From Bacteriovorax sp. MedPE-SWde (GTDB taxonomy: Bacteria > Bdellovibrionota > Bacteriovoracia > Bacteriovoracales > Bacteriovoracaceae), in contig MPCU01000005.1 of NCBI GenBank assembly GCA_001874305.1, forward strand, positions 310,001 to 374,000: a stretch of 64,000 bases of DNA, given 5' to 3'. The translations under genes were made by a program, and so were the position numbers. Each line of letters begins with the position of its first letter. The stretch's first letter is position 1. Positions 1 to 9,923 of this stretch are shown here, piece after piece. The notes beneath the pieces are model-generated. The model searched no databases. It was given only the letters and a program-made list of their open reading frames with translations, and was not told the DNA's origin.

Positions 1-3000
1 CTGAGATTCAAAAAAATAAAACAAAGATTAAGCTCTCTGGAGCATTTGATAATGTGAAAGACTCAAAAATCGATATTAATTATAAAGGACGAATAGAAGA
101 GTTTCTACCTCTAAGTGTTCAAGAGAACCTTGCTTTGTCGGGAGATTGCGAATGTAATATTTCCTTTCGAGGGAATATCTATCGAAACCCTAAGATCAAA
201 ATCGATGCAAAGTTAAGTGATGTTGAATCAAGTTATGTAGTCTTCGAAGAAGCGGACTTAATTATAAATGCTACAGAAAAATCCATTATATTATCTAAAG
301 CAATAATCAGAACTAATAAAGGTAAAGGGCAGATTCTAAAACCTGTTGAGTTTAATACTAAGAAAGAAACTGATATCACAATCTCTGCCCAAATGGAAAA
401 TCTGTTACTACACGATATTCTTTATTTCCTAGGTCCGAACTTTAAAATAATGAATGGCCGTGTAACTGGTCATGCAAATATTAATGTTCAGGGTGCTAAT
501 ATCAATGTTGATGTTAAAGACGGTACAAATATTTCAGAATTCACATTAGGACAAAGTGATAATATCTTAGCTCCTAGTGAAGTACTTGTCAGTGGTATGA
601 GCTTTAATATGTCAGATAAACTTCATTTAAAGGGAAATATTGAAGTTGAGTCGGAAAAGTTATCGTATGAGGGAATAATATCTGATAGTGGAATTGATAT
701 TGATCTTGATAGTGATAAATTCGAACTGCAAAACCTCGGTGGTGAAATTGGAAAAATTTTATCTGGATCAGGGTCTATTGATGCCAAGTTTATAGGACCT
801 TTTGAAGATGTATTATTAAACCTCACTTCTCAAGAAATAAAGAACTTAAAAGTATTTAATTACTCTATTCCTGGACGAAGTAAAGCGGACGTATCAATGA
901 ACTTAAGTAAGTTAAAGCTTATGATTAATGAAGTTCAGACTCTTGATAAGAATAAATTAGCAGCTAGTGGAGAGATAGACTTTATAAGTAATCAGATTAA
1001 GCTTGGTCTGAACATTGATAGAGTTTTCTTTGGAGCACTCCCTGAAAGTATTGCTCCTATTTGGAATGAGACAAAACCATTTCTAAAAGATTTTGAGGGG
1101 GAGATTGGTGGAAGTTTAAATATTGATGGAAGCTTTGACAGTTTAAGAGTTCAGTCAAGTTTATCTTCGAATAAGGTGAGTATCTATAAAGAACCTTTCT
1201 CTAAATTTAATGCTGCTTTCTATGTAGATAATGATGGCCTATTTATAGATCGAGTAGTTGGTCGAAAAGGTAAGGCACACTTTGATATGTCTCTAGATTA
1301 TTTGTTCAAAGAGGGACTGAAGCTTGGTAAGTTCAATATATATGGATTGAAACTTAATGACTTAAATATTTATAGGCAGCTTGGATTAGGTTACGATGGA
1401 ACATTAAATATCAGATCAAAGTTTGCTAACTCTAATGGAAGAAAAGCCAATGTTAATATTTCAATGTTAAAGTCTAGCGTTGGTAGAAAGAAGTTAAAGC
1501 CTTCTAATATAAACATCAGTATTGATAAAGATAAACTATCTTTAAGCAGTTCATTACTTGGTGGAAAAGCAAATGTTAATGGAAAGGTATTTATTGGAAA
1601 TAAAAAGAATGAACTTTCCGAGATAACATCGTCGATAAATGTTCCAGATTTGAAAACAATTTTAGGAATAGTTTCGCTACACAACATCTATGATACTGAT
1701 CTCTCAGGAGAGTTTGCCGGTAACTTTAGTTCAAGCTTTAGAGTTGGAAACCTTAACGAAATTGATTTTAATCTTGTAACAAAGAAGTTCCGTCTTCAAA
1801 AATTGAATAAATTTTTAGCATTGACCTCACAAGGCGAGATTAATGTAAGAAAGTCTAAAATCAATAAGATGTCCGTGAGTGTTAGAGGAACGGGTGGAAG
1901 TTACGCTCTTAACGGTAAAGGTGATTTTAATGAAGGTGTAAAGCTAGATCAAAGCTTTAACGTTGATCTCGCTTTTGCTCAACTCATTTCTCCTTATATT
2001 GAAAGAGCTGAAGGACGACTATACGGACGCGGAATTCTGTCAGGGAAAATAGGAGATTTAAAAAACTATCATGAACTTAATACAGAAGATTTAAACCTAA
2101 AGCTAATGAAGGTGCCAGTTCATTTCTCTAATGGACAAATCAACTCTGTTCTTAATAATGAAACGTGGACTCTGAAGAGTATGAAGTTAGGTGTTGGATC
2201 AGGAACGTTACAAGGGAATGGCTCTATAAAGTTTAAGCTCCCATTTCCGGAAATGAATCTGAAGTACAAACTTGATAACCTACGCTATCCAGTGGCCGAT
2301 AAATCGACGATTGATCTAAGTGGAATTACTACGTTAGAAGGTCGTGGCTTTCCATATAAGCTGACTGGAAATATTTTAATAAATGGTGGCCGTTTTGAGG
2401 ATGAGTTTAATGAGTTTAAAAGTGATTCTAGTTTCTTAAAGAGTGTAGATAAGTATATTGATGTTAAAAAAACTGGATTACCTGAGATTATAGCGCTTGA
2501 TCTTAAGGCAAGAACTCTTGATACGATTAGAGTAAAAAATAGGCTAGCTGATTTATTTGTAAATGCAGATTTAAAAGTAGACGGCAATCCTTTATCCCCT
2601 AACGTTAAAGGACAGTTAAATGTTCTACCTACTTTGAGTAAGTTTAAGTTTAAAGGAAATGAATTTCTGATAAATGATGGATCTATAACACTTGAGGGAA
2701 TTAATTCCTCAACGCCTTTTGTAATGAACTTTACGTCTGAAGCTAAGGTTGCTCAGTATGATGTAAAGATGTCTATTCTTGGTAGTGAGAATGATCTTCA
2801 AATTAATATGGAATCGAATCCACCACTTAGCCAGGAAGATATATTCTCTTTATTAGCGTTAGGGGTGACATCTGACTTTTCAAAAAACCTTGAAGAGAAA
2901 GATAAAGCATCTTTGACAACAATTGGAATAGGAACTTTAATAGTTGATCAATTGAAGATTAATGAGGGCCTCGATTCTACTTTAGGACTTAAATTAAGTG

Positions 3001-3299
3001 TTCTTCCTGAGGTTAGTGAGAGTGATGATAGCCCTATTCTCGCATCACAGTCAGATCAGTCGAGTAAAGTTAAGACCGCTACGAAGTTAAAAATACAGAA
3101 AAAAGTAACAAAGGACGTTGATCTTACTTTTTCTAATACATTTGGCGGAGATAGTGGTGAAAAGCAAGAAATGAATATAGACTTTAACCTAAATGATGAA
3201 TTTTCGATTCAAGGTGTATTTGAAAGAGAAAACGACCCTAATGAAAATGCTGATGAAAGTTCAGTTGGAGCAGATATAAAATACAAATGGTCATGGTAA
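1..3299 (+). CDS. tamB: TamB-like translocation/assembly protein (5' end outside window)
   Basis: The reading frame is open to the left edge (codons run from nt 3), so the start and any N-terminal membrane anchor lie outside the window; the GTG at 54 is not a convincing start. The visible ~1,098 residues are low-complexity beta-rich repeats of alternating polar/hydrophobic residues, the look of AsmA/TamB (DUF490) beta-taco proteins. The C-terminal ~250 residues carry the conserved TamB features: a stretch with NPPLSQEDIFSLLALG near residue 920-940 and a terminal beta-strand ending in KYKWSW. TamB is an inner-membrane anchored periplasmic protein working with an Omp85 partner to move lipids or proteins to the outer membrane. 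It overlaps the next gene, an Omp85 protein, by 13 nt, which supports translational coupling and a shared job. Family call is confident; exact substrate is unknown. Confidence 0.88.
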   Translation, partial: EIQKNKTKIKLSGAFDNVKDSKIDINYKGRIEEFLPLSVQENLALSGDCECNISFRGNIYRNPKIKIDAKLSDVESSYVVFEEADLIINATEKSIILSKAIIRTNKGKGQILKPVEFNTKKETDITISAQMENLLLHDILYFLGPNFKIMNGRVTGHANINVQGANINVDVKDGTNISEFTLGQSDNILAPSEVLVSGMSFNMSDKLHLKGNIEVESEKLSYEGIISDSGIDIDLDSDKFELQNLGGEIGKILSGSGSIDAKFIGPFEDVLLNLTSQEIKNLKVFNYSIPGRSKADVSMNLSKLKLMINEVQTLDKNKLAASGEIDFISNQIKLGLNIDRVFFGALPESIAPIWNETKPFLKDFEGEIGGSLNIDGSFDSLRVQSSLSSNKVSIYKEPFSKFNAAFYVDNDGLFIDRVVGRKGKAHFDMSLDYLFKEGLKLGKFNIYGLKLNDLNIYRQLGLGYDGTLNIRSKFANSNGRKANVNISMLKSSVGRKKLKPSNINISIDKDKLSLSSSLLGGKANVNGKVFIGNKKNELSEITSSINVPDLKTILGIVSLHNIYDTDLSGEFAGNFSSSFRVGNLNEIDFNLVTKKFRLQKLNKFLALTSQGEINVRKSKINKMSVSVRGTGGSYALNGKGDFNEGVKLDQSFNVDLAFAQLISPYIERAEGRLYGRGILSGKIGDLKNYHELNTEDLNLKLMKVPVHFSNGQINSVLNNETWTLKSMKLGVGSGTLQGNGSIKFKLPFPEMNLKYKLDNLRYPVADKSTIDLSGITTLEGRGFPYKLTGNILINGGRFEDEFNEFKSDSSFLKSVDKYIDVKKTGLPEIIALDLKARTLDTIRVKNRLADLFVNADLKVDGNPLSPNVKGQLNVLPTLSKFKFKGNEFLINDGSITLEGINSSTPFVMNFTSEAKVAQYDVKMSILGSENDLQINMESNPPLSQEDIFSLLALGVTSDFSKNLEEKDKASLTTIGIGTLIVDQLKINEGLDSTLGLKLSVLPEVSESDDSPILASQSDQSSKVKTATKLKIQKKVTKDVDLTFSNTFGGDSGEKQEMNIDFNLNDEFSIQGVFERENDPNENADESSVGADIKYKWSW

Positions 3300-6133
3300 G
3301 AGCTCTCTACATTCTTATATTAGTTTGTTTAAGTTGTAACTTATATGCCTCGGAGTATATTCAAAGTGTAGTCGTTGAATGCGATGGTAAATCTGACTGT
3401 GTGGATATAATAAGCGGCTTTAAGGAACTTGAAGGACAAAGTAGATCGAAGAAAGAGCTTTATAAGTATTTCGATTTTGAGCTTAAAAACCCCATATATA
3501 AATCTTTTAATTTCTCATTGAAAAATGGAATTCTAAATATTGAGACCTCTTTGAGAGAGAAGGTTTCTAATATTTCAATAGTAGGAGCTGATGAAGTTCT
3601 AAGAAGAAGAGTTTTTGAAGATTTTCCGATTAAGGAAGGGGACTTTTTTAACAAGAAATTAGTTGAGGACGCTCTAGCCAAGATTGAACAACTTTACTTT
3701 ACTCAAGGTGATGAGAATTTGAGCTTAACTACTGTTGAGACAGAGGAAGGTATTAGCTTGAATGTCAGCTTAAGCAATATTGGAATAAACAAAGTTGGTG
3801 AAGTTGAGGTTACTGGTGTAAATCGCTTATTTGAAGAGAAGATTCGTTCAATGTTCGAAGGCTTCTCTAATAAGACATGGGATAAAACGATATTTAAAAG
3901 ACATATCGAAGAATTAGAGATCTATCTCGATAGCCTAGGATATTGGAATTCAATAGTTAAAACAAAAATCCTAAAAGAGGCGAAAGTGAGAGCTCAAGTT
4001 AATGTAAGACTTGGAAAACGCTATGCATTTAATTTCCACGGGGTTACTTACTTCGAACATTATAAACTTACTAGTGAGCTCAAAAAAATAGTTAAGAATA
4101 GAAGGGGATCACTAAATAGTGACTCAATAATTCATATACTTTCAAAGCTATATAAAGATCGCGGCGTTTTCTACTCAAGTGTCAAAGTTAGAAAGGTTAA
4201 AGGCAAAGATGAAAATTCTCCTTACGAGTTCTTCTTTATTGATGTTAAAGAAGGAACAAAGGTTAGACTCGAAGAGGTTATTTTCTCTGGAAATAGGGAG
4301 ATCTCAACTAAGAAAATTGAAGATGTTTATAACTCGAATGCCTCAACACTTTTAAGTAGAGGCTATCTTGATATTAAGGCTTTGGATTCTGTTAAGAATA
4401 AACTTAAAGAGTATTATATTAGTAATGGATATATATTTTCCTCAATAGAAGATCCTATTATAGTATTTTCAGAGTCTGGAAAAAGTGCCTTCGTTACCTT
4501 TAAAGTTACCGAGAGTAATAAGTATACGATAAATAAAATAAATATTTCTGGTGTCACAGATAAGAAAATGGTCACAGAGATAAAGCGTATTCTTTATAAT
4601 AAAGAAGGGAAGAACTTTGATGTTATCAAGGTCGATCAAGATCTCAAGACAGCTCTAGAATATGTTAAAGAGAAGGGATATTTTTTTAATTCGTATCTAG
4701 AAAAGAACCCTAAGAAGATTGTTAATGTATCAAGCGCGTCAAAATCAGTTGATCTGAACTTAAAATTTAAGACAGGAAAAAAGACTTACTTAGGAAATCT
4801 TATTGTAACGGGAAATCTCCTAACTAAAGATATTGTTGTTAAGAGGGAAGTAAAAGTTGCAAGAGGTGAGTTAATTACGCCACAGAAAATGAATAGCTTT
4901 GTAAATAGACTGAGAAGCTTAGGGCTATTTACTCGCGTTAATATAACGCCGTTTATTGGAAACAAAAAAGGTGAGAACGCTGTATACCTAAACTTCATTG
5001 TTAAAGTGAAGGAGAAGAATTTTGGTAGAGGTGAAGTTGCACCTGGATTCAGAACAGATTTAGGATATAAAATTTCTGGAACAGTATCCTATAATAATAT
5101 ATCGGGCCTTAATAGAAGTGTAATTGCGAAGGCTCAGGCGAACAGAAGAACGAGTTACTCTTATTTAGATGAAAGACGTCAGTCAGAACAACGGGACCCC
5201 TTAGAAGGAATATTACAGCTTCAATATGTTGAGCCCTACCTATTTGGTAAAGAAATTGAGATGAAAATAAGCACTAAGGCGCAAAGAAAGAGGTATTCTG
5301 GATTTGACGCAGACATTCTCAGTTTGTCTCCAATATTTACCAAAGAATTTAACAAGTACTTTACGTCTTCTTTAAAATACGAAATTGATTACATTAAGCA
5401 ATATGATGCGACTTTAGAAGAAGATAAGGATAGCTTTAAGATTGGAGCAATTACCCCATCAGCTACTTTCGACTTTAGAGATAATCCTGCTGCTCCAACT
5501 AAAGGCGCTTGGTTTAATCTGTCATGGGAATTTGCAAATCCATATTTTGGGGCGCAGTCGGATGATGACTTAACAATTAATTATAACCGAGCTGTATCGA
5601 GAAATTACTTTTACATTCCTATTGGGAAAATAGTCTTGGCCACTTCTATGACATTTGGAGTCGAGAAGAACTTTGCAAAAGATCTTTTAACAGATGAAAA
5701 TGGTGACGCTGTCCTTGATAGTGACGGAGAGCAAAAGACAAAAGGTTTCATTCCAAGCCTGAAGGTGTTTAGACTTTCGGGTAGAGATATCCTCAGAGGC
5801 TTCTCGGACGATGAGAGTAACGTTCTTATAGATGGCACTGAGATTTCAGATATAATCGTTAGAGACATGGCCTACCTTGTTAACTTTAAAATTGAGCCAA
5901 GGTACTACTTATCTGACAATTCAGTAATTGCACTATTCTTTGATGCTGGTCGAGTCTTTAATAAATCAGTGAGATTCTTTGATTTAAAGACTTCAGCGGG
6001 AGTTAGTTTTAAAGTTTTAACGCCTGTTGGCTCTTTGGATTTTGATTATGGAGTTAAGCTCAAAAGGGACAGATTTGACTCTGGGGGCCGAGAAACTTTT
6101 GGTAGATTTCATGTCAGTATAGGTCAATTCTAG
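3287..6133 (+). CDS. Omp85-family outer membrane protein (TamA/BamA-like) with about six POTRA domains
   Basis: 948 residues with an N-terminal signal peptide (about residues 1-21, ending LYAS). Residues ~90-575 hold a series of POTRA-like units, each opening with a beta strand and a V-x-G-[NV] type turn (for example ISIVGAD, VEVTGVN, VIFSGNR, INISGVT, LIVTGNL); I can count six. From about residue 578 (GEVAPGFRTDLGY) to the end is a 16-strand-type barrel; the Omp85 L6 signature appears as LRGF at 836-839 and the protein ends in an aromatic residue (F), as expected for BAM recognition. TamA normally has three POTRAs and BamA five, so this is unusually long. The gene overlaps tamB by 13 nt, arguing for a TamA role, but a BamA-type function cannot be excluded. 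An alternative start ATG lies two codons in (3293). Confidence 0.88.
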   Translation: MVMVRALYILILVCLSCNLYASEYIQSVVVECDGKSDCVDIISGFKELEGQSRSKKELYKYFDFELKNPIYKSFNFSLKNGILNIETSLREKVSNISIVGADEVLRRRVFEDFPIKEGDFFNKKLVEDALAKIEQLYFTQGDENLSLTTVETEEGISLNVSLSNIGINKVGEVEVTGVNRLFEEKIRSMFEGFSNKTWDKTIFKRHIEELEIYLDSLGYWNSIVKTKILKEAKVRAQVNVRLGKRYAFNFHGVTYFEHYKLTSELKKIVKNRRGSLNSDSIIHILSKLYKDRGVFYSSVKVRKVKGKDENSPYEFFFIDVKEGTKVRLEEVIFSGNREISTKKIEDVYNSNASTLLSRGYLDIKALDSVKNKLKEYYISNGYIFSSIEDPIIVFSESGKSAFVTFKVTESNKYTINKINISGVTDKKMVTEIKRILYNKEGKNFDVIKVDQDLKTALEYVKEKGYFFNSYLEKNPKKIVNVSSASKSVDLNLKFKTGKKTYLGNLIVTGNLLTKDIVVKREVKVARGELITPQKMNSFVNRLRSLGLFTRVNITPFIGNKKGENAVYLNFIVKVKEKNFGRGEVAPGFRTDLGYKISGTVSYNNISGLNRSVIAKAQANRRTSYSYLDERRQSEQRDPLEGILQLQYVEPYLFGKEIEMKISTKAQRKRYSGFDADILSLSPIFTKEFNKYFTSSLKYEIDYIKQYDATLEEDKDSFKIGAITPSATFDFRDNPAAPTKGAWFNLSWEFANPYFGAQSDDDLTINYNRAVSRNYFYIPIGKIVLATSMTFGVEKNFAKDLLTDENGDAVLDSDGEQKTKGFIPSLKVFRLSGRDILRGFSDDESNVLIDGTEISDIIVRDMAYLVNFKIEPRYYLSDNSVIALFFDAGRVFNKSVRFFDLKTSAGVSFKVLTPVGSLDFDYGVKLKRDRFDSGGRETFGRFHVSIGQF

Positions 6134-6160
6134 TGGGCCTGAGTGCGCTGCAAGATAAAA

Positions 6161-6183
6161 AAACTACAAGTTTTTAGTAGTTT
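6161..6183 (+). terminator. weak stem-loop after the Omp85 gene
   Basis: AAACTAC and GTAGTTT form a perfect 7-bp stem around a 9-nt loop 28 nt after the stop. No clear T run follows, so it may only be a 3' end stabiliser. Confidence 0.3.
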
Positions 6184-6248
6184 ATTGGTTCTTTGGGTAT
6201 TATTTTTACATGTTTTGCATTATTATGTATTTTCGTAGGATTTGGCCC

Positions 6249-6278
6249 TTGACTAGTGGCCCCAAAACCCTATATAAG
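6249..6278 (+). promoter_or_regulatory. sigma-70 promoter for rplM-rpsI
   Basis: TTGACT at 6249-6254 is followed after 16 nt by TATATA (6271) or after 18 nt by TATAAG (6273). It lies about 70 nt before rplM in the only gap upstream of the ribosomal protein pair. Confidence 0.6.
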
Positions 6279-6347
6279 AAACGTCATCTGTCTTTATAAA
6301 AAGATATAAAAAAATATTGAATTAATAATATTTAGTGGAAGGTTGTT

Positions 6348-6785
6348 ATGTACACTGAAAAATCGTTTGTTTTAAAACCCGTTGATGCTGAGAAAAAGTG
6401 GCACTTAATTGATGCAACGGACAAAGTAGTAGGAAGATTAGCTACTGAAATTGCTAATGTTCTTAGAGGAAAAACTAACCCAAAGTATACTCCTCATACT
6501 GATTCAGGAGACTTTGTTGTCGTTATAAACGCTGATAAAGTTAAATTTACTGGTAATAAGTGGGATCAGAAAATTTATTATAAGCACACAGGATTCGTTG
6601 GTGGTCTAAAAGAAAGAACTGCAAAGCAGCAGCTTGAAAGAAGACCAGAACTTATTCTTATGAGCGCTGTTAAAGGTATGCTTCCAAAGAATACTTTAGG
6701 AAGAAAGCAACTTACTAAACTAAAAGTTTTTGCTGGTACTGAACATGCACACGCTGCTCAAGAACCTGTAGAATACAAGTTTTAG
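6348..6785 (+). CDS. rplM: 50S ribosomal protein L13
   Basis: 145 residues matching L13 over its whole length: the N-terminal W-H-L-I-D-A block, VVGRLAT, LRGK, YTPHTDSGD and the GMLPKN-LGR signature near residues 107-117. L13 is an early-assembling 23S rRNA-binding protein. The start ATG has a GGAAGG Shine-Dalgarno 5 nt upstream. It is followed 14 nt later by rpsI, the standard bacterial pair, under the promoter at 6249 and closed by the terminator at 7232. Length is normal for the family. Confidence 0.98.
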   Translation: MYTEKSFVLKPVDAEKKWHLIDATDKVVGRLATEIANVLRGKTNPKYTPHTDSGDFVVVINADKVKFTGNKWDQKIYYKHTGFVGGLKERTAKQQLERRPELILMSAVKGMLPKNTLGRKQLTKLKVFAGTEHAHAAQEPVEYKF

Positions 6786-6799
6786 GAAAGAGGTAGAAA

Positions 6800-7204
6800 A
6801 TGGCTGCAAAAGGAAAAAGTTGGGACGCTCAAGCTGTAGGAAGAAGAAAATCTTCTGTTGCTAGAGTATATGTTGCTAACGGAAGTGGAAAGATTACTGT
6901 TAATAACAGAGACATCAAAGAGTACTTCCAAAAAGGAACAGATCGTTACGTTGTTAATCAACCAATGAGCCTATTAAAGGTTTCTGATAAGTACGATCTT
7001 AAGATTAATGTAAATGGTGGTGGTACTACTGGTCAAGCAGGTGCTGCTAGACTTGGAATCACTAGAGTACTATTAAAGCTTGATGCTTCAGTTAGACCTG
7101 AGCTTAAAGCTGCTGGATTCATTACTAGAGACCCAAGAAAGGTTGAAAGAAAGAAAGCCGGTCTTAGAGGTGCAAGAGCTAAGTTCCAGTTCTCAAAACG
7201 TTAA
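6800..7204 (+). CDS. rpsI: 30S ribosomal protein S9
   Basis: 134 residues; shows the S9 signatures [12 protein letters not shown] near the N-terminus, [15 protein letters not shown] in the middle and the basic C-terminal tail [17 protein letters not shown] that reaches the P-site tRNA (ends in K-R as is typical). Second gene of the rplM-rpsI operon with an AAAGAGG ribosome-binding site. A perfect intrinsic terminator follows at 7232. Confidence 0.98.
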   Translation: MAAKGKSWDAQAVGRRKSSVARVYVANGSGKITVNNRDIKEYFQKGTDRYVVNQPMSLLKVSDKYDLKINVNGGGTTGQAGAARLGITRVLLKLDASVRPELKAAGFITRDPRKVERKKAGLRGARAKFQFSKR

Positions 7205-7231
7205 TATTTGTTTTTCAAATATATTACAAAG

Positions 7232-7259
7232 AGCCCGCAATTATTTGCGGGCTTTTTTT
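7232..7259 (+). terminator. intrinsic terminator of rplM-rpsI
   Basis: AGCCCGCAA and TTGCGGGCT form a perfect 9-bp stem with loop TTAT, followed by seven T residues. Confidence 0.95.
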
Positions 7260-7294
7260 GTTAAAACTCTATACTTATTCGAGTAAAAGAGTAT

Positions 7295-9862
7295 ATGCCT
7301 ATATCTATAAAGAACTGCAACACTCATAATCTTAAAAATCTTTCATTAGAAATCCCTTTTAATAAAATTACATGCTTTAGTGGTCCTTCTGGTTCAGGAA
7401 AGTCTTCACTGGTTTTTCATACACTAGCAAATGAGTCTAAAAGACGATTTTTAAACTCGCTCCCTTCGAGTATGAATTTCTTTGACAGGGTTCCACAGAG
7501 TGCTGAGGTTGAGTCTATCGAGCCAGTGTTACCAGTGTGGATACTTCCACAAAATAATCCGATTGTAGGTTCTCGATTGAACCTCATGGATCAGCTTGAG
7601 CTTACAATGGATGTAGCACAGTTATACTTTGAACCATTTAGTAACTTATGTCCCCTGCATGGCGCTGTGCTTGAAGACGGTGGTGCACTATTTAAGGAAA
7701 ATGTTAAAGATCTCATTGAAAATGAATCTGATGTACTACACTTCCTAATAGATAGGGATATTTACTCAGAGAAGATTTCTGGATTACCTGTTAGATCATA
7801 TGATCAGCAAGATAGTAAAGTTAGAGAGTATGTTGGAGAAGATCAATATTGGGAAATCTTTCGAATTAAAGGATCTAAGGTTTCAGGTTTAGAGAAGAAG
7901 CTATCAGACTTTCCATTTCTAAAAGAGTTGAGCTCTGTTCTTTATGTACAGAATCAGTCGAGTGGAGATGGTAAGTTCATCAGACTCAAAGATGAGGACG
8001 TTTGTCTTGAGTGTTTAGATGAGGGTGTGAAAGCTCCAAGGTCTGTCGATGAGTTAATACCGTTCAATGGTGTTGGCGCTTGTACTCCATGCAAGGGCTA
8101 TGGCTCTGTTTTAGAATATAGTAAAGGAAAAATGGTTAAGTATCCAAGCCTCTCAATTGAGGATGGTGCAATTAGCGTACTTTCATATAGTAAGTTCTCA
8201 ACTTACTTTCCAGTGTTCTTAAAAGAATTAAAGAGGGCGAAGATATCAACTAAGAAACCATTCTCAGAAGTTGAAGATGGTGTATGGCCAATCCTACTCG
8301 AAGGAAAAGGAGCATTTCCTGGTGTTTTAGAAATGCTCTCTTGGCTAGAAGAAAAGCGCTACAAGAGAAGTGTAAGGATTTATCTAAGAGGCCTACAAGT
8401 TGAAAAGAGGTGCTCTAGCTGTGATGGAACGAGAGTGTCTCCGATAGCATCTCGATACGATTCTTTACGTGAGCAACTGCCTACATATGGAGAAATTTTA
8501 AAATATACGATTGAGGAATTACTCCTAGAGTTACATGACCTGACAGTGAAAGGTAAATCAGTAATCTTAAATAGAGCTCTCGCTAAACTAGAGTTAGCGG
8601 TTGAAATGGGGCTTGGGCAATATAGATTAAGTGCAAAGCTAAAAGAATTAGAAACAAACGAGTATCAAAAGTCTCTTCTGGTAAGATACCTGAGCTACAA
8701 GGGTTCAGGATCACTATTCGTATTAGATGAGCCAAGTTTGGGACTAAACCTTGAGGAACAAAAAGTACTTGTTAAATATCTTAAAAAACTATCTTCTGGA
8801 AATACAATTGTACTTGTGGATCATTCGAAGTTTGTTCAATCAAAAAGTGATCTCGTTGTTGAAATGGGACCTGGTGCTGGACATATGGGTGGAGAGATCT
8901 CATATATTGGCAAGTTTAAGAAATCCAAGGCCAAGAGTTTTGATCTAGAAACCCCTCCAAAAGCTAAAGGAAAAGTTTCTTTGAAAGGAGTTACTTTCGG
9001 TGACTTCAAAATAAAGAAGGTTGAAATACCAAGAGGAACAATCTCAACGGTAAGTTCATACCTAGAATCATTTTCTAAGAAGGTGATGAGTGATGTTGTT
9101 GCAAATGATCTCTACCTGAAGCACTTCGATGAAAAGCTAAACTATGATACTGACTACACCGTTAAATCGTATAATAAGTATGAAGAGTTTGATGATATAA
9201 TTGTTTATAAGACAAATGTCGACAGAGCGTCTGGTCGATCTACTGTTGGAACGATGCTTGGCCTTTCACCACACGTTAGAAAATACTTTGCCAACTTACC
9301 AGTGTCTAAGAACCTAGGGTTAAAAGATGGTCACTTTTCACCAAACTCAGAGTTAGGGAAGTGTAGCATCTGTGAAGGTAAAGGAATTAGACAGATTGAT
9401 ATGCAGTTCATGGAAGATGTTTCTTTTCCGTGTGATGAGTGTGATGGGAAAAAACTCAATAAGTTTTACGCTAACCTAAGTGACGGTAGAATTACTGTAC
9501 ATGAAGCTTATAATACTCCTCTTGGAGAGTTATTTGAGTCACTTCCAACGACACCAAAAATTAGGCGTATACTAGAATTTCTAAAAATGATGAATCTGGA
9601 TTACTTAACTTTGGATAGAACTCTTCCTTCGTTATCTGGTGGTGAGCGTTTAAGAGTTAAGTTTTTAAATACCTTACAAAAGAATATCGAAAACTCTCTT
9701 CTTATATTTACAAGTCTTTCCTATGGTCTTTCAGAGGTTGAACTCGTTAAGGTTAGAGAGTTAATGATAGGGCTATGTGGGAAAGGAAATACAATCATAC
9801 TAATTGATAACCACCCGATATTTAAAGACTTTGATGTGATAGATATCGAGTTGACCGACTAA
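7295..9862 (+). CDS. UvrA-like ABC ATPase with one degenerate ATP site
   Basis: 855 residues, shorter than canonical UvrA (~940). NBD1 has a good Walker A (GPSGSGKSS, residues 30-38) and Walker B (LFVLDEP, ~474-480). NBD2 keeps the ABC signature (LSGGE, 780-784). In contrast the NBD1 signature is lost ([14 protein letters not shown] at that place), and the NBD2 Walker A ([15 protein letters not shown], ~583-597) and Walker B ([15 protein letters not shown]) lack the Gly-Lys-Ser and Asp-Glu residues. Zinc-binding CxxC pairs remain (CLEC...CTPC, CSSC, CSIC...CDEC). In UvrA each ATP site pairs one NBD's Walker motifs with the other NBD's signature, so exactly one composite site looks intact. It is therefore probably not the housekeeping uvrA but a UvrA-class paralogue; its role (repair, drug resistance or other DNA binding) is unknown. 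Separate transcription unit after a terminator. Confidence 0.85.
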   Translation: MPISIKNCNTHNLKNLSLEIPFNKITCFSGPSGSGKSSLVFHTLANESKRRFLNSLPSSMNFFDRVPQSAEVESIEPVLPVWILPQNNPIVGSRLNLMDQLELTMDVAQLYFEPFSNLCPLHGAVLEDGGALFKENVKDLIENESDVLHFLIDRDIYSEKISGLPVRSYDQQDSKVREYVGEDQYWEIFRIKGSKVSGLEKKLSDFPFLKELSSVLYVQNQSSGDGKFIRLKDEDVCLECLDEGVKAPRSVDELIPFNGVGACTPCKGYGSVLEYSKGKMVKYPSLSIEDGAISVLSYSKFSTYFPVFLKELKRAKISTKKPFSEVEDGVWPILLEGKGAFPGVLEMLSWLEEKRYKRSVRIYLRGLQVEKRCSSCDGTRVSPIASRYDSLREQLPTYGEILKYTIEELLLELHDLTVKGKSVILNRALAKLELAVEMGLGQYRLSAKLKELETNEYQKSLLVRYLSYKGSGSLFVLDEPSLGLNLEEQKVLVKYLKKLSSGNTIVLVDHSKFVQSKSDLVVEMGPGAGHMGGEISYIGKFKKSKAKSFDLETPPKAKGKVSLKGVTFGDFKIKKVEIPRGTISTVSSYLESFSKKVMSDVVANDLYLKHFDEKLNYDTDYTVKSYNKYEEFDDIIVYKTNVDRASGRSTVGTMLGLSPHVRKYFANLPVSKNLGLKDGHFSPNSELGKCSICEGKGIRQIDMQFMEDVSFPCDECDGKKLNKFYANLSDGRITVHEAYNTPLGELFESLPTTPKIRRILEFLKMMNLDYLTLDRTLPSLSGGERLRVKFLNTLQKNIENSLLIFTSLSYGLSEVELVKVRELMIGLCGKGNTIILIDNHPIFKDFDVIDIELTD

Positions 9863-9894
9863 AAAGCTAAAGTATTGCCAGTTGTTTACCGAAT

Positions 9895-9914
9895 AGTTAA
9901 TGGACTAATTAACT
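9895..9914. promoter_or_regulatory. 7-bp inverted repeat upstream of the 9924 gene
   Basis: AGTTAAT and ATTAACT flank a 6-nt spacer just before the next start codon. It could be an operator or simply AT-rich chance; weak evidence. Confidence 0.2.
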
Positions 9915-9923
9915 GGTGAACTA

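Noticed and set aside
7080..7286. A 68-residue ORF overlapping rpsI
   Set aside because: It runs through the rpsI 3' end and its terminator in another frame; a shadow.
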